Shown in pieces: positions 1 to 7,759 of a stretch of 40,405 nt of DNA. Source of the stretch: Thermoflexales bacterium (GTDB taxonomy: Bacteria > Chloroflexota > Anaerolineae > J036 > Brachytrichaceae); the NCBI GenBank assembly GCA_019694215.1, contig JAIBCK010000024.1:1-40405 (forward strand), given 5' to 3'. The notes under the pieces are model-generated. The model was not told the origin of the DNA. It ran no database searches and was given only the letters and a program-made list of their open reading frames with translations. The translations under genes and the position numbers were made by a program. The stretch's first letter is position 1; the number at the start of each line of letters is the position of its first letter.

Positions 1-1070
1 CCGCGCCAGGTCTCGAGCGCCAGGATGGCGAAGGCGAAGGCCTCCTTGGCCAACGCAGGGATGCCAGCCTCATCCGAGCGCCGCACACGGATGCTGCGGC
101 CGGGCGCGGCGAAGGCGTTGAGCTGCTTCGCCAGCATCGCCATCAGGGTGGGGTTGAGCGCGCCGCCCCCGGAGACCAGCACCTCGTCGGGCATCCCGGG
201 CAGGAAGTCGCGATACGCCAGCGCGATTGACAGCGCGGTAAACGCCGTGCTGGTGGCGACGACGTCCTCGGGGGCGCGGCCACGCGCCAACCCGCGCTGC
301 CAGATCATCTCGCCGAACTGCGCCCCGAACACCTCGCGGCCGGTGGTTTTCGGCGGTTGTGCGCGCAGAAAGGCGTGGTCCATCAAGTCTTCGAGCAGGC
401 TGCCGTCGACCTGGCCCTGCGCGGCCAACCGGCCGTCCAGGTCGCATTGCAGCTCGCCGCCGCTGGCCCGCCGCGCGGCATCATCGATCAGCATGTTGCC
501 GGGCCCGGTGTCAAAGGCGAAGACCGCCGTCGCGTCCGGGCCCTCTTTGGCGGGTAGATACGTCACGTTGGCGATGCCGCCGATGTTCTGCGCGGCACGG
601 ATGAGGGTGGGGTGCTGGAGCAGCAGCGCGTCGACATACGGCACCAGCGGCGCGCCCTGGCCACCGGCGGCCATGTCGCGGGCGCGGAAGTTCGAGAGCG
701 TGGTGATCCCGGTCCGCTCCGCGATCACCGCCGGCGAGCCGAGTTGCAGCGTGCTGTGGGCGGGGATGTGCCACATCGTCTGACCGTGGCTGCCGATCAG
801 GTCGATGTCCTCCGCCGTCAGCCCGGCCGCGCGGGCACCGGTCAGTGCGGCTTCGGCAAAGGCCTCGCCCAACGTGACATTGAGCGCGCACAGGCGATCG
901 ACGCTGCCGTGCTCGGGCCGCACGCAGGCCAGGATCTCATCGTGCAGGGCATCGGGAAAGGGCGTCAAGGTGTGGGAGAGCAGCCGATATCCGCTCTCCC
1001 CACCGGTTTCGACCACGGCCGCATCGATGCCGTCGGCCGAGGTCCCGGACATCAGGCCAATGGCAATCAT
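1..1070 (-). CDS. anmK: Anhydro-N-acetylmuramic acid kinase, 3' end cut by window edge
   Basis: Phosphorylates and opens 1,6-anhydro-MurNAc released during cell-wall turnover, giving MurNAc-6-phosphate in the cytoplasm. The start is the ATG at 1070. The frame is open for 356 codons to the window edge, so perhaps 10-20 C-terminal residues are missing compared with the usual ~370. Family landmarks are all in order: MSGTSADGID at residues 7-16, then GSHGQTMWH, TLQLGSPAVIAERTG, FRARDMAAGGQGAPLVPYVD, NIGGIANVTYL and the nucleotide-binding FDTGPGNMLID. The start codon overlaps the stop of the upstream MaoC-like gene (ATGA), so the two are translationally coupled. Identity is near certain; the window edge prevents seeing the stop codon. 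Confidence 0.95.
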   Translation of the reverse strand, partial: MIAIGLMSGTSADGIDAAVVETGGESGYRLLSHTLTPFPDALHDEILACVRPEHGSVDRLCALNVTLGEAFAEAALTGARAAGLTAEDIDLIGSHGQTMWHIPAHSTLQLGSPAVIAERTGITTLSNFRARDMAAGGQGAPLVPYVDALLLQHPTLIRAAQNIGGIANVTYLPAKEGPDATAVFAFDTGPGNMLIDDAARRASGGELQCDLDGRLAAQGQVDGSLLEDLMDHAFLRAQPPKTTGREVFGAQFGEMIWQRGLARGRAPEDVVATSTAFTALSIALAYRDFLPGMPDEVLVSGGGALNPTLMAMLAKQLNAFAAPGRSIRVRRSDEAGIPALAKEAFAFAILALETWR

Positions 1071-1531
1071 GCGGCCGGCTTCATCTTGATCAGGATGCTC
1101 CAGGTGCCGCGTTGCACGACCTGGCCATCCTGATTGACGACGCTGATCTTGAAGGCGACCTTGCCGCAGTTCAGCCGCGGCACGGCCTTCGTCTCGGCCA
1201 CTTCGGCCACGACGTGGATGGTGTCCCCCAGGAAGATGGCCCCGGTGAACTCCCATTCCAGGCCGCGGAAGACCTCGACGGTGCCGACCATGAAGCCCAT
1301 CTGGAAGGCCAACCCCGATGCGATGCTCAGCCCGAGCAGCCCGTGCGCGATGCGACGGCCAAATCGCCCGCCCTTGACAAACGCCTCGCTGGTGTGGATC
1401 TCGTTGTAGTCGCCCGAGACCCCGGCAAAGGCCACCACATCCGCCTCGGTCACCGTGCGTGACGCCGAGGTGATGCGGTCGCCCACGACGAACTCCTCAA
1501 AGAACAGGCCCTGGATCGGCTTTAACGCCAT
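1067..1531 (-). CDS. MaoC-like hotdog-fold dehydratase/hydratase
   Basis: 154-residue single hotdog domain of the MaoC/(R)-specific enoyl-CoA hydratase group. The hydratase-2 motif appears as SGDYNEIH, giving the expected catalytic Asp41 and His46 with Asn43 between them; the usual Pro after the Asn is Glu. The ATG at 1531 is preceded by AAAGGAGA with 7-nt spacing, which decides it over the TTG at 1537. Such proteins act on 3-hydroxyacyl/enoyl-CoA or related thioesters, but the substrate cannot be read from sequence. It leads a two-gene unit with anmK (4-nt ATGA overlap), an odd pairing of lipid/CoA and wall-recycling functions that I would not over-interpret. Confidence 0.85.
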   Translation of the reverse strand: MALKPIQGLFFEEFVVGDRITSASRTVTEADVVAFAGVSGDYNEIHTSEAFVKGGRFGRRIAHGLLGLSIASGLAFQMGFMVGTVEVFRGLEWEFTGAIFLGDTIHVVAEVAETKAVPRLNCGKVAFKISVVNQDGQVVQRGTWSILIKMKPAA

Positions 1532-1593
1532 GGTCAATCTCCTTTGGCGGGATTGTACCGATGCCGTGGTCTAGTCGATCCAGGGCCCCGGCG

Positions 1594-3525
1594 CTATCGC
1601 CACACGATGGGGACAAAGATCGCGGAAGGCCTGCCGAAGATCTCGATGTCATCGATCGCCATCCCCGCGTAGTTGACCGAGCTGTCGGAATCAATGTGAA
1701 AGCGCAGCTGGATGGTCTTGCCCGCGAAGTCGGTGATGTTGGCGCGGTGACGCCCCCAGCCGGCCGACTCCTGAATGGTTTGAAACGGGTTGCCGACCGA
1801 CTCATCCATCGCATAGCTGTAGTGTCGCCACACCGTGCGCGTATGCCCGGGGTTGCCCACTTCAATGACGTCGACCTGGCCGTGGTCGTAGCTCGCGTCC
1901 TCCAGCTGATACTTCATCCACCAGGACAGCAGCACGTCATCCGTCGCAGGGGCCAACGAGATCGGCGGGGAGAAGAGGTCCTGCGAGGCGTTGTTCGAGT
2001 AGTTGCCGGTCAGATTGGTCTTGAAGCAGCTGCTCCCGGAGTGACAGCTGTCGATCGGCGCCGCAGAAGGCAACCCCAGCGCCCACTGGTCAAAGGTGCC
2101 GCTGTGCGTGTAGCCTGAAGCGCCATTCTCGAAGTCGGCTTTGTAGAGGTGGCCACAGGTGCCCGTAGAACAGGCCGGTGGCGTGGGGTCATAGCAGGTC
2201 TCGATCTTCCAGCTGTACAACGTACCCGTATTGCCCGCGACATCGTCGCGCAGGACGAGCTTCCAGGTGCCGGCTGCGAGCTGTCCGCTGGCCCAACCCA
2301 GCAGGTAATCGGGCTCGGGCCGAAAGGCCATGCCATTGACCGAAGCAAACACCCCGATGGGCAGGGCGGCATCGTCCGCGAGCCACACGTTCATCGTGGG
2401 GTTTGTGGAAGCGCCGATGTCCGTGAACAGCACGATGGCATTGCCGTCCGGCGGGTAGAGGGTCACGTCCAGGTCGGGCATGTTCGCATGCGCCAGAGAC
2501 AGCCAGACCGCCAGCCGATCGAAGATCATGTTGCCCCCGACGGTGATCGTGGAGGTGACCGTGCCGGCATCGGCAATGGCCAGGTTCGGTGTCACCTGGT
2601 TCCAGGCGCAGACCAGCGCCTTCTGCGGCGAAACGGAGACGCTGAGCTGATACGTCGCCAGGGTCGCCTGCGTCGTGGTGACGGCGACGTAGTAGACGCC
2701 GCTGCTGCCGGCCGTCATGAAGTGGGCCCTGGAGTTGGGCGTGTTCAAGCTGGCATCCGATGCATACAGGAAGGCGTTGTCGAACTGCCCGATGCCAACG
2801 CCGAGGTTTGCAGTGCCCCCGTCTCGTTCAGGATCGGCATCCAGCGAGGCGAAGACGGTATCGCCGGCGTTGAGCACCACCTGGAAGTAATCGGGATTGG
2901 CCGCCGTCACCGTGCCCGACACCCAGCCGGAGGCGGGCAGAACCATCGCAACGGAAGGGTCGTTGTTCGGTTCCGTCTCGTTGGCCATGCCACTGGTCTG
3001 AATGGCCACATGCAGGACATACGGGCGGATGGTCGTGGCGAATATCGGTCGCACGCGCAGGTAGTAGGTGCCCGATGCTGTCAGCAGGCTGCCGGCGATC
3101 GAGGGCGAATTGATGGCAAAGGAGCCATCATCGTTGTCGGTCTCCAACACCGTCACCCCATCGGGTGCGATCAAATCCAGCACCGCGTCCCGGCCCGCGA
3201 TCGTGATGTTGGCCGACCCGGCCGTCATCGCCGCCGCGTAGACGCGGTCGCCGGCCGTGCCCTGGAATGAATAGTAGTCGGCCTCGCCGTTGGGCCAGAT
3301 ATAGCCCTTGATCGTTGCGCGCAGGCCGCCCAGTGCCATTGCCGTTGCGGTGCTGTCGTTCGGCTCGACTTCATCGACCTGCGCCGGTCCGGGCGTGACG
3401 TTGGGCGACAGCCCGCCGACATCCCGGGCAGGCCGCGCCTGCACCCCCTGGCCGACGCCCAACGACGCGAACGCGATTGCCAACGCCAACGCGGCGCGGC
3501 CCACGGCTGTGCTGTGATATGACAT
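1594..3525 (-). CDS. Secreted PPC-domain and P-domain protein without protease module
   Basis: 643 residues. The ATG at 3525 is chosen because it follows GGGGGGAAG and begins a clear Sec signal peptide (about residues 1-30, ending GVQA-R). An upstream in-frame start at 3609 would bury the signal. The mature protein has two bacterial pre-peptidase C-terminal (PPC) domains, marked by DEVEPNDS and NETEPNND openings. A proprotein-convertase P-domain-like jelly roll follows (PDLDVTLYPPDG through GTWKLVLRDDVAGNTGTLYSW). The C-terminal jelly roll/MAM-like region resembles those of immune-inhibitor-A proteins (FENGASGYTHSG through YAGMAIDDIEIFG). No catalytic protease motif is present, so it is probably an adhesive or scaffolding exoprotein. 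Confidence 0.8.
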   Translation of the reverse strand: MSYHSTAVGRAALALAIAFASLGVGQGVQARPARDVGGLSPNVTPGPAQVDEVEPNDSTATAMALGGLRATIKGYIWPNGEADYYSFQGTAGDRVYAAAMTAGSANITIAGRDAVLDLIAPDGVTVLETDNDDGSFAINSPSIAGSLLTASGTYYLRVRPIFATTIRPYVLHVAIQTSGMANETEPNNDPSVAMVLPASGWVSGTVTAANPDYFQVVLNAGDTVFASLDADPERDGGTANLGVGIGQFDNAFLYASDASLNTPNSRAHFMTAGSSGVYYVAVTTTQATLATYQLSVSVSPQKALVCAWNQVTPNLAIADAGTVTSTITVGGNMIFDRLAVWLSLAHANMPDLDVTLYPPDGNAIVLFTDIGASTNPTMNVWLADDAALPIGVFASVNGMAFRPEPDYLLGWASGQLAAGTWKLVLRDDVAGNTGTLYSWKIETCYDPTPPACSTGTCGHLYKADFENGASGYTHSGTFDQWALGLPSAAPIDSCHSGSSCFKTNLTGNYSNNASQDLFSPPISLAPATDDVLLSWWMKYQLEDASYDHGQVDVIEVGNPGHTRTVWRHYSYAMDESVGNPFQTIQESAGWGRHRANITDFAGKTIQLRFHIDSDSSVNYAGMAIDDIEIFGRPSAIFVPIVWR

Positions 3526-3585
3526 GCTTCCCCCCGGAAACGTGAACTTTGGCGCCCGGCCAGATTTGGCCGGGGCACGGCCGGG

Positions 3586-3591
3586 ATTATG
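3586..3591 (-). promoter_or_regulatory. -10-like CATAAT for the PPC-domain exoprotein
   Basis: On the minus strand CATAAT (5 of 6 matches to TATAAT) lies about 60 nt upstream of the exoprotein ATG. No convincing -35 is visible. It would give a leader of about 54 nt that ends in the G-rich Shine-Dalgarno. Confidence 0.35.
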
Positions 3592-3631
3592 GGCAGATCG
3601 CGAAAACACGCCAGTGGCCCCACCCGGCGCA

Positions 3632-3659
3632 TTGACCGTCGGGAAAAGCTGCGTATAAT
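3632..3659 (+). promoter_or_regulatory. Sigma-70-type promoter of the rplU-rpmA-rpmE operon
   Basis: TTGACC (3632-3637), a 16-nt spacer and a perfect TATAAT (3654-3659). This is the best consensus promoter in the window. Transcription should start near 3666, leaving a leader of about 100 nt before rplU, long enough for autoregulation by a ribosomal protein, although I cannot assign a known leader motif. Confidence 0.8.
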
Positions 3660-3764
3660 CGTCGGGCTATTTTGTGGACCAAAGCCGCGGCCCTGCCGCG
3701 CTCCAGGCGAGGGGAATGGACCAATTGCCTGGGTGAGATGGCCACGAAATCAAGGGAACCCAAC

Positions 3765-4061
3765 ATGTACGCAATTGCCCAGGTCGGCGGCCGCCAGTAT
3801 CGCGTGTCGCCGGGCGACGAGATTCTCGTCGAAAAGCTGGACCAGCCCGCTGGCAGCGAAATCAAACTGCCCGTGCTTCTGGTCTCGGATGATGCCGGTG
3901 TTCGCATTGGCGCGCCGCACGTGGCGGGGGCCGATGTCACGGCCAAGGTGATGCGCGACGAGAAAGGCGAGAAGCTGATCGTCTTCAAGTATCACCCCAA
4001 GAAGCGCTATCGCCTCAAGAAGGGTCATCGCCAGACGTACACCCGCTTGAAGATCGCGTAA
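3765..4061 (+). CDS. rplU: 50S ribosomal protein L21
   Basis: 98-residue L21, a 23S rRNA-binding protein of the large subunit. It begins [18 protein letters not shown] and ends with the typical [19 protein letters not shown] tail. The ATG at 3765 follows AAGGGA with 7-nt spacing; the longer open frame upstream (to 3672) is not L21-like. First gene of a three-gene ribosomal operon; rpmA starts 13 nt after its stop. Confidence 0.97.
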   Translation: MYAIAQVGGRQYRVSPGDEILVEKLDQPAGSEIKLPVLLVSDDAGVRIGAPHVAGADVTAKVMRDEKGEKLIVFKYHPKKRYRLKKGHRQTYTRLKIA

Positions 4062-4074
4062 GGAGAACGACAAA

Positions 4075-4341
4075 ATGGCTCACAAAAAAGGCGGTAGCAG
4101 CAGCACGAACGGGCGCGAGAGCAATTCCCAGCGCCTTGGCGTCAAGGTATACGGCGGTCAGGCCATCCGCTCGGGCGGGATCATCGTCCGCCAGCGGGGC
4201 ACCCGCGTGAAGGCCGGTGCCAATGTCGGTGTCGGCAAGGATCACACCCTGTTCGCGACGGCCGATGGCGTGGTCGCGTTCGAGACCCTGCCCACCGGTG
4301 CCAAGCGTGTTTCGGTCGTGGCGTCCGCGCCGCAGGCGTAA
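4075..4341 (+). CDS. rpmA: 50S ribosomal protein L27
   Basis: 88-residue L27, whose N-terminus reaches the peptidyl-transferase centre. It starts [20 protein letters not shown] with no N-terminal extension of the Firmicutes type that needs proteolytic removal. The conserved core GVKVYGGQ and IIVRQRGTR are present. AAGGAGA precedes the ATG. Second gene of the operon, 13 nt before rpmE. Confidence 0.97.
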   Translation: MAHKKGGSSSTNGRESNSQRLGVKVYGGQAIRSGGIIVRQRGTRVKAGANVGVGKDHTLFATADGVVAFETLPTGAKRVSVVASAPQA

Positions 4342-4354
4342 CGGAGAAGGCGAG

Positions 4355-4681
4355 ATGAAGCCCAATATCCATCCCAAGTACTACCCGCAGGCGAAGGTCT
4401 TCGTCGGTGGCCAGCTCGTCGGCACGGTCGGGTCCACCCGCCCGGAGCTGCACCTCGACGTGTGGTCGGGCACGCATCCGTTCTACACGGGCGAGCAGCG
4501 CATCATCGACACCGAGGGCCAGGTCGATCGCTTCCAGAAGCGCCTCGAGCGCCGCAGTGGCGAAGTGACCACCAAGGTGGAGAAGCAGAGCCGCCGGCGC
4601 GCCAAGCGCCAGATCGCGGAAGTCATCGATGACGAGGCCGTCGCGCCTGCCGCCACCGATGACGCCGAAGCGGCCAGCTAA
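4355..4681 (+). CDS. rpmE: 50S ribosomal protein L31, zinc-free type with C-terminal extension
   Basis: 108 residues beginning MKPNIHPKYYPQAKVFVGG. GGAGAAGG precedes the ATG at 4355. The L31 core is clear (LDVWSGTHPFYTGEQR, VDRFQKR). However, the positions that hold the four zinc-binding cysteines in E. coli L31 (CSC and CSKC) read VFV and WSGT, so this is a cysteine-less, zinc-independent form. After the usual ~70 residues comes an extra basic then acidic tail (SRRRAKRQ, later Glu/Asp/Ala-rich) of about 38 residues. Third gene of the ribosomal operon, ending 22 nt before the shared terminator. Confidence 0.92.
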   Translation: MKPNIHPKYYPQAKVFVGGQLVGTVGSTRPELHLDVWSGTHPFYTGEQRIIDTEGQVDRFQKRLERRSGEVTTKVEKQSRRRAKRQIAEVIDDEAVAPAATDDAEAAS

Positions 4682-4703
4682 CCGCGCGGCAGCAGCCAAA
4701 ACA

Positions 4704-4740
4704 AAACACCCCCGCATCACGCGGGGGTGTTTGTTTTTCC
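4704..4740. terminator. Bidirectional intrinsic terminator between rpmE and HU gene
   Basis: A 12-bp perfect stem (4704-4715 with 4721-4732) closes a 5-nt loop. It is followed by TTTGTTTTT-type sequence on the plus strand and preceded by AAAACAAAA, which reads as a T-tract on the minus strand. It can therefore stop both the ribosomal operon and the convergent HU transcript. Confidence 0.9.
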
Positions 4741-4752
4741 CGAAGCAGCGAT

Positions 4753-5070
4753 CTACTTGATCGCGTCCTTCATGCCCTTGAGGAAGCGGGCGGTAACCTT
4801 CATGCTGGCCGGCTTGGCCTTGACCGTCATCATCTCGCCCGGCTTGAAGGGATTGGGCTTGGTGCCCGCCTTGGTGGCCGGCTTCTTCTTCGAGGTCGCC
4901 TTCATGACGCCCGGAAGGGTGAAGGCCATCGGGCCGCGCGTGCTGAGTTCCTTGACCATCAGCTCGCCAAGCGCGTCGAGCACGGCGTTCACCTGAACCT
5001 TGGTCAGCTCGGTCTTCTCGGCGATCGCGCCGACGACCTGCGACTTGGTCAACTGCTTCTTGTCTGCCAT
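4753..5070 (-). CDS. HU/IHF-family DNA-binding protein
   Basis: 105-residue nucleoid-associated protein that bends DNA as a dimer. The N-terminal helices (KSQVVGAIAEKTELTKVQVNAVLDAL) and the C-terminal KAKPASMKVTARFLKGMKDAI match the family. The DNA-contacting beta arm is the variant TKPNPFKPGEMMTVKA, where classical HU has RNPxTGE. The ATG at 5070 follows AAGGAGA; the open frame continues upstream to 5139 but without family similarity. Monocistronic, convergent with rpmE across a shared terminator. Confidence 0.9.
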   Translation of the reverse strand: MADKKQLTKSQVVGAIAEKTELTKVQVNAVLDALGELMVKELSTRGPMAFTLPGVMKATSKKKPATKAGTKPNPFKPGEMMTVKAKPASMKVTARFLKGMKDAIK

Positions 5071-5127
5071 TCTGTTTCTCCTTGAGTGTTGCGCGGCCGA
5101 AGCGCTGCCGTCCGCGCCGATGCGGAC

Positions 5128-5156
5128 ATTAACGCACAAAAAGGCCTGATACGCAA
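5128..5156 (-). promoter_or_regulatory. Promoter of the HU gene
   Basis: On the minus strand, TTGCGT (5156-5151), a 17-nt spacer and GTTAAT (5133-5128). The start would be near 5121, giving a leader of about 50 nt with the AAGGAGA site. Each hexamer matches only 4 of 6 consensus bases. Confidence 0.45.
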
Positions 5157-5159
5157 GGG

Positions 5160-5240
5160 TTTTCCACAGAAAATCCCCGAAAATGCCTGAAAAACAGGCG
5201 TGTTTTCCACAAATTTTCCCCGCGAGCCTGAATTTCAGGC
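5160..5240. promoter_or_regulatory. Two DnaA-box-like 9-mers and two GCCTGA palindromes upstream of HU
   Basis: TTTTCCACA occurs at 5160-5168 and 5203-5211. Both fit the relaxed DnaA box TTWTNCACA. Between and beside them lie the inverted repeats GCCTG-AAAAA-CAGGC (5185-5199) and GCCTGAA-T-TTCAGGC (5226-5240), the second overlapping the DUF1992 stop codon. The stretch is clearly AT-richer than its surroundings. It could be regulatory for HU, a weak terminator for DUF1992, or both. Confidence 0.4.
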
Positions 5241-5699
5241 CTTTTCGCGGGTGATACGGGCGAGCTCTTCGGCTGCCCGGAGGGGCCGCCGCTGCACCAG
5301 CGCGGTCGGCGCGCGCAGGTTGTAGGCGAAGATCTGCTTGTTGATCTCGGCGATATCGGCTTCCAGACGGGCCACGATGGCGCGCCAGCGCGCCTCGATT
5401 TTCTCCCGCTCGCTGAAGTCCTCCGCCTGGGCCTGCCGGCGCAAGCGCCAGGCGTGCCCACGCGCGGCGCGCGCCAGGGCTTCCTCGATCAGCCTGCGCA
5501 GCCCCTTGTCCTCGTCGATCCAGCCGGGCAGGGCGCCGGCATTCTTCAGGATGCGCGCGACCAGCCGCTCGTCCTCCGGGATGTGGGCCTCGTCGGGGTC
5601 CTCGCTCAGCCGGCCCCGCCCGGTGGGTGGCTTGAGGTCGCCGTGCTCCTGCGCCTCACGGATTTTGTTCTCGACCAGCCGATCCCAGCGATTGGACAT
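5235..5699 (-). CDS. DUF1992 (DnaJ-homologue C28-like) domain protein
   Basis: 154 residues; the conserved DUF1992 segment covers about residues 8-75, with VENKIREAQEHGDL, GRGRLSEDPD and the LVARILKNAGALPGWIDE block. The rest is charged and helical, probably coiled coil (residues about 90-125). Function is unknown for the family. No Shine-Dalgarno is visible; instead CACAAT sits 6 nt before the ATG, which fits a leaderless start. It lies 31 nt downstream of yraN on the same strand. Confidence 0.8.
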   Translation of the reverse strand: MSNRWDRLVENKIREAQEHGDLKPPTGRGRLSEDPDEAHIPEDERLVARILKNAGALPGWIDEDKGLRRLIEEALARAARGHAWRLRRQAQAEDFSEREKIEARWRAIVARLEADIAEINKQIFAYNLRAPTALVQRRPLRAAEELARITREKA

Positions 5700-5730
5700 G
5701 CCGCGATTGTGCCATGGAAGGCATGAGAAG

Positions 5731-6090
5731 TCACAGGGCGGCTTCGTAGTGGCTCAGCCGCGTCACGGCGTTGCGCGCATCCAGGTCGATGGCAATCACA
5801 TCGAAGCGCACCTCGGCCTCCAGCAGGTCGTGGGCCACGAGATAGGCCTCCGCCGTTTGTCTGATCTTTTCCCGTTTTGCGCTGCCGAGCGTCTCCTCGG
5901 GAGCGCCACGCGCCTGGCCGTGCCGCGCCCGCACCTCGACAAAGACGAGCAACCCGTCCCGCCGCACCACCAGATCGAGCTCGCCGTGGCCGTGCCGCCA
6001 GTTGCGCGCCACGATCTCGTAGCCGTGCGTCTCGAGGTGGCGGGCGGCGAGGGCCTCGCCCCACTGGCCGGTCTGTTTGCGTGTCGCCAT
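5731..6090 (-). CDS. YraN/UPF0102 family putative endonuclease-fold protein
   Basis: 119 residues, the usual family size. The restriction-endonuclease-like signature is intact: GEALAARHLETHGYEIVARNW, then GELDLV (Glu37, Asp39) and FVEVRAR (Glu52), with Arg in place of the more common Lys after the Glu-Val. The ATG at 6090 has no strong Shine-Dalgarno. It lies 61 nt downstream of the small membrane protein gene and upstream of DUF1992 on the minus strand. The cellular role of the family is not settled. Confidence 0.88.
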   Translation of the reverse strand: MATRKQTGQWGEALAARHLETHGYEIVARNWRHGHGELDLVVRRDGLLVFVEVRARHGQARGAPEETLGSAKREKIRQTAEAYLVAHDLLEAEVRFDVIAIDLDARNAVTRLSHYEAAL

Positions 6091-6151
6091 GATGCCGTGG
6101 TCGTGTGGGCGGAATTTCGCCAGCCGCCCAACGTCCTATCATCCGCAGCGG

Positions 6152-6583
6152 CTAGGCTTCCTCTTCGGCCTCGGGCGGATGGGCGGCCTGCCGCCCGGCG
6201 ATGCGCGCCGCGATGATGGCCGTGCCGAGATACATCACGCAGAAGCCGGCAATCAACCCGGCCTTGAACTCGGCATGCCACAGGGTCTGGGCGAGCAGGG
6301 CATAGCCGACCTGACCCAGCGCGGCGCCCAACCCCACCCATGCCCCGGTGGCGGTTCCGGCCAAAGCGCCGTAGCGCGGATCGGTGTACGGTTCGGCGGC
6401 CTTGCGCCCGGCACGAATGGCCTGCACCAGCGTCACGCTGAGGATGGCGAGATACCCGGCCGCCAGCGCGGCACCGACCAGAAACAGGTTCGGGATGAGC
6501 GAGACGAGCGATCCGCCCACGGCCAGCGCTGCCAGCGCGGCAAAGAGGGCGGTCATGAACAGGGATTGAAGGCGCAGCGACAT
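6152..6583 (-). CDS. Small four-helix membrane protein, unknown
   Basis: 143 residues with about four predicted membrane segments: roughly residues 9-30, 34-56, 74-96 and 106-127. A short acidic tail (PPEAEEEA) follows. The loop between helices 2 and 3 holds KAAEPYTDPRYG. I do not recognise a family. No Shine-Dalgarno; TACACT lies 9 nt before the ATG (6593-6598, minus), consistent with a leaderless message. It is divergent from the WXG100/JAB gene across 76 bp. Confidence 0.65.
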   Translation of the reverse strand: MSLRLQSLFMTALFAALAALAVGGSLVSLIPNLFLVGAALAAGYLAILSVTLVQAIRAGRKAAEPYTDPRYGALAGTATGAWVGLGAALGQVGYALLAQTLWHAEFKAGLIAGFCVMYLGTAIIAARIAGRQAAHPPEAEEEA

Positions 6584-6644
6584 ACGGCGGCCAGTGTACG
6601 CGATTCACGAAGGTGCGTGACTTGCGCGGCAGGCCGTTCGGGCC

Positions 6645-6650
6645 TAAGAT
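6645..6650 (+). promoter_or_regulatory. -10-like TAAGAT immediately upstream of the WXG100/JAB gene
   Basis: TAAGAT ends 9 nt before the ATG at 6660 with no Shine-Dalgarno between. TTGCGC lies 17 nt further upstream (6622-6627). Predicted transcription start is therefore at or next to the start codon. Confidence 0.5.
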
Positions 6651-6659
6651 GATCCTGCC

Positions 6660-7733
6660 ATGCCAGGAGAAACGATCCGCGCCGACTACGAGGAGCTGGC
6701 CCAAATCGCCAGCCTGTGGAAACGTGAAAGCGACGCCGTGGGGCAGACCGTCTCCGCGCTGCGCCGCGAGATGGCCGTGCTCGAGGGCGGCGACTGGGTC
6801 GGCCAGGGCGCCCGCGCCTTCTATGCGGAGATGAACGGGAGTGTGCTCCCCAGCGTTGTGCGCCTTGGCGCCGCGTTGGGTGAGGCCGCCCAGGTCTCCG
6901 CCAAAATCAGCGCCCTCGTCCAACAGGCCGAGGATGCGGCGGCCGCGGTGTTGCGCGGCCCGGGCACGGGCGGCGATGCCAAACTGCCGGCCATGGGGGT
7001 GACCGCCGATCAGGTCCAACCCAAGGCGTCCAACATCGGCGCCACGCTTGGAGGCATCCTGGGCGGCATCTTCGGCGGCGCGGCTGGCGCGGCTGCCGGC
7101 GCGAAGGCGGGCTCGATGTTCGATCATCCGGGCGGCACGTTCGTCCCCCTCGCGGATGCGCCGAAGACACTCGATGTTCCCAAGCCGCTGAACGACGGCC
7201 TGGCCGATGCCTGGAAGGATTCCTTCCCGGGCGGCCACTCGCAGGAGCAGGGCGGCATGCTCGTCCAGGACAAGGACGGCAACCTCGTCTTCCGGCGCGG
7301 CGCCTCCGGATCCTCGGGGGCCTTCACGCCCAACTACGGCGACCTGAAGGACGGCGACACGCTGATTGCGCTCGTGCACACGCACCCCTACGATGCGACG
7401 GAGGGCGGGCACACGGATGTCTCCTTTAGCGGCCCGGACATCGCCAACCTGGTCAACCGACGCGACCCGATGAAGATGGTTCAGAGCGGCGACGGCCAGT
7501 TTGCCGTCCTGCGCACCCAGGAATTTGACAGGCGCGTCAACGGGTTGGACAACGCTGGCAAACAAGCGTTGTACGATCAAATGAAGGCCGACTACGACAC
7601 GACCTTCAATGCCAACGCGGACACGCTCAGCTTCTCAGAGCGCAGCCAGCGCGCGGCCGAGGCCGTGGCGAAGAAATACGACCTGGCCTACTACCAGGGC
7701 AAGGATGGCGCGCTCACCCGCAAGACGCCATGA
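6660..7733 (+). CDS. WXG100-like protein with C-terminal JAB/DUF4329-like metallopeptidase domain; candidate secreted effector
   Basis: 357 residues. The N-terminal ~95 residues form a WXG100/ESX-like helical hairpin with Trp46-Val-Gly48 at the turn. Residues 125-152 form a glycine/alanine-rich zipper (GGILGGIFGGAAGAAAG) that could insert in membranes. The C-terminal domain (about 190-295) has a JAMM-like arrangement: Glu196 in a QEQGGML context, His240-Thr-His242-Pro, then Ser257-Gly-Pro-Asp260. This matches JAB or DUF4329 toxin domains of polymorphic toxin systems. A charged helical tail ends the protein. WXG100 domains direct export through ESX/type VII-like or related machines in other bacteria; none is encoded here. 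Its partner gene begins 26 nt downstream. Effector function is inference. Confidence 0.7.
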   Translation: MPGETIRADYEELAQIASLWKRESDAVGQTVSALRREMAVLEGGDWVGQGARAFYAEMNGSVLPSVVRLGAALGEAAQVSAKISALVQQAEDAAAAVLRGPGTGGDAKLPAMGVTADQVQPKASNIGATLGGILGGIFGGAAGAAAGAKAGSMFDHPGGTFVPLADAPKTLDVPKPLNDGLADAWKDSFPGGHSQEQGGMLVQDKDGNLVFRRGASGSSGAFTPNYGDLKDGDTLIALVHTHPYDATEGGHTDVSFSGPDIANLVNRRDPMKMVQSGDGQFAVLRTQEFDRRVNGLDNAGKQALYDQMKADYDTTFNANADTLSFSERSQRAAEAVAKKYDLAYYQGKDGALTRKTP

Positions 7734-7759
7734 GGAGACGCCCGCAGACAGGATTCGCC

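Noticed and set aside
5796-7580. 594-codon minus-strand frame crossing yraN, the small membrane gene and the WXG100/JAB gene
   Set aside because: It overlaps three better-supported genes in other frames and has no domain.
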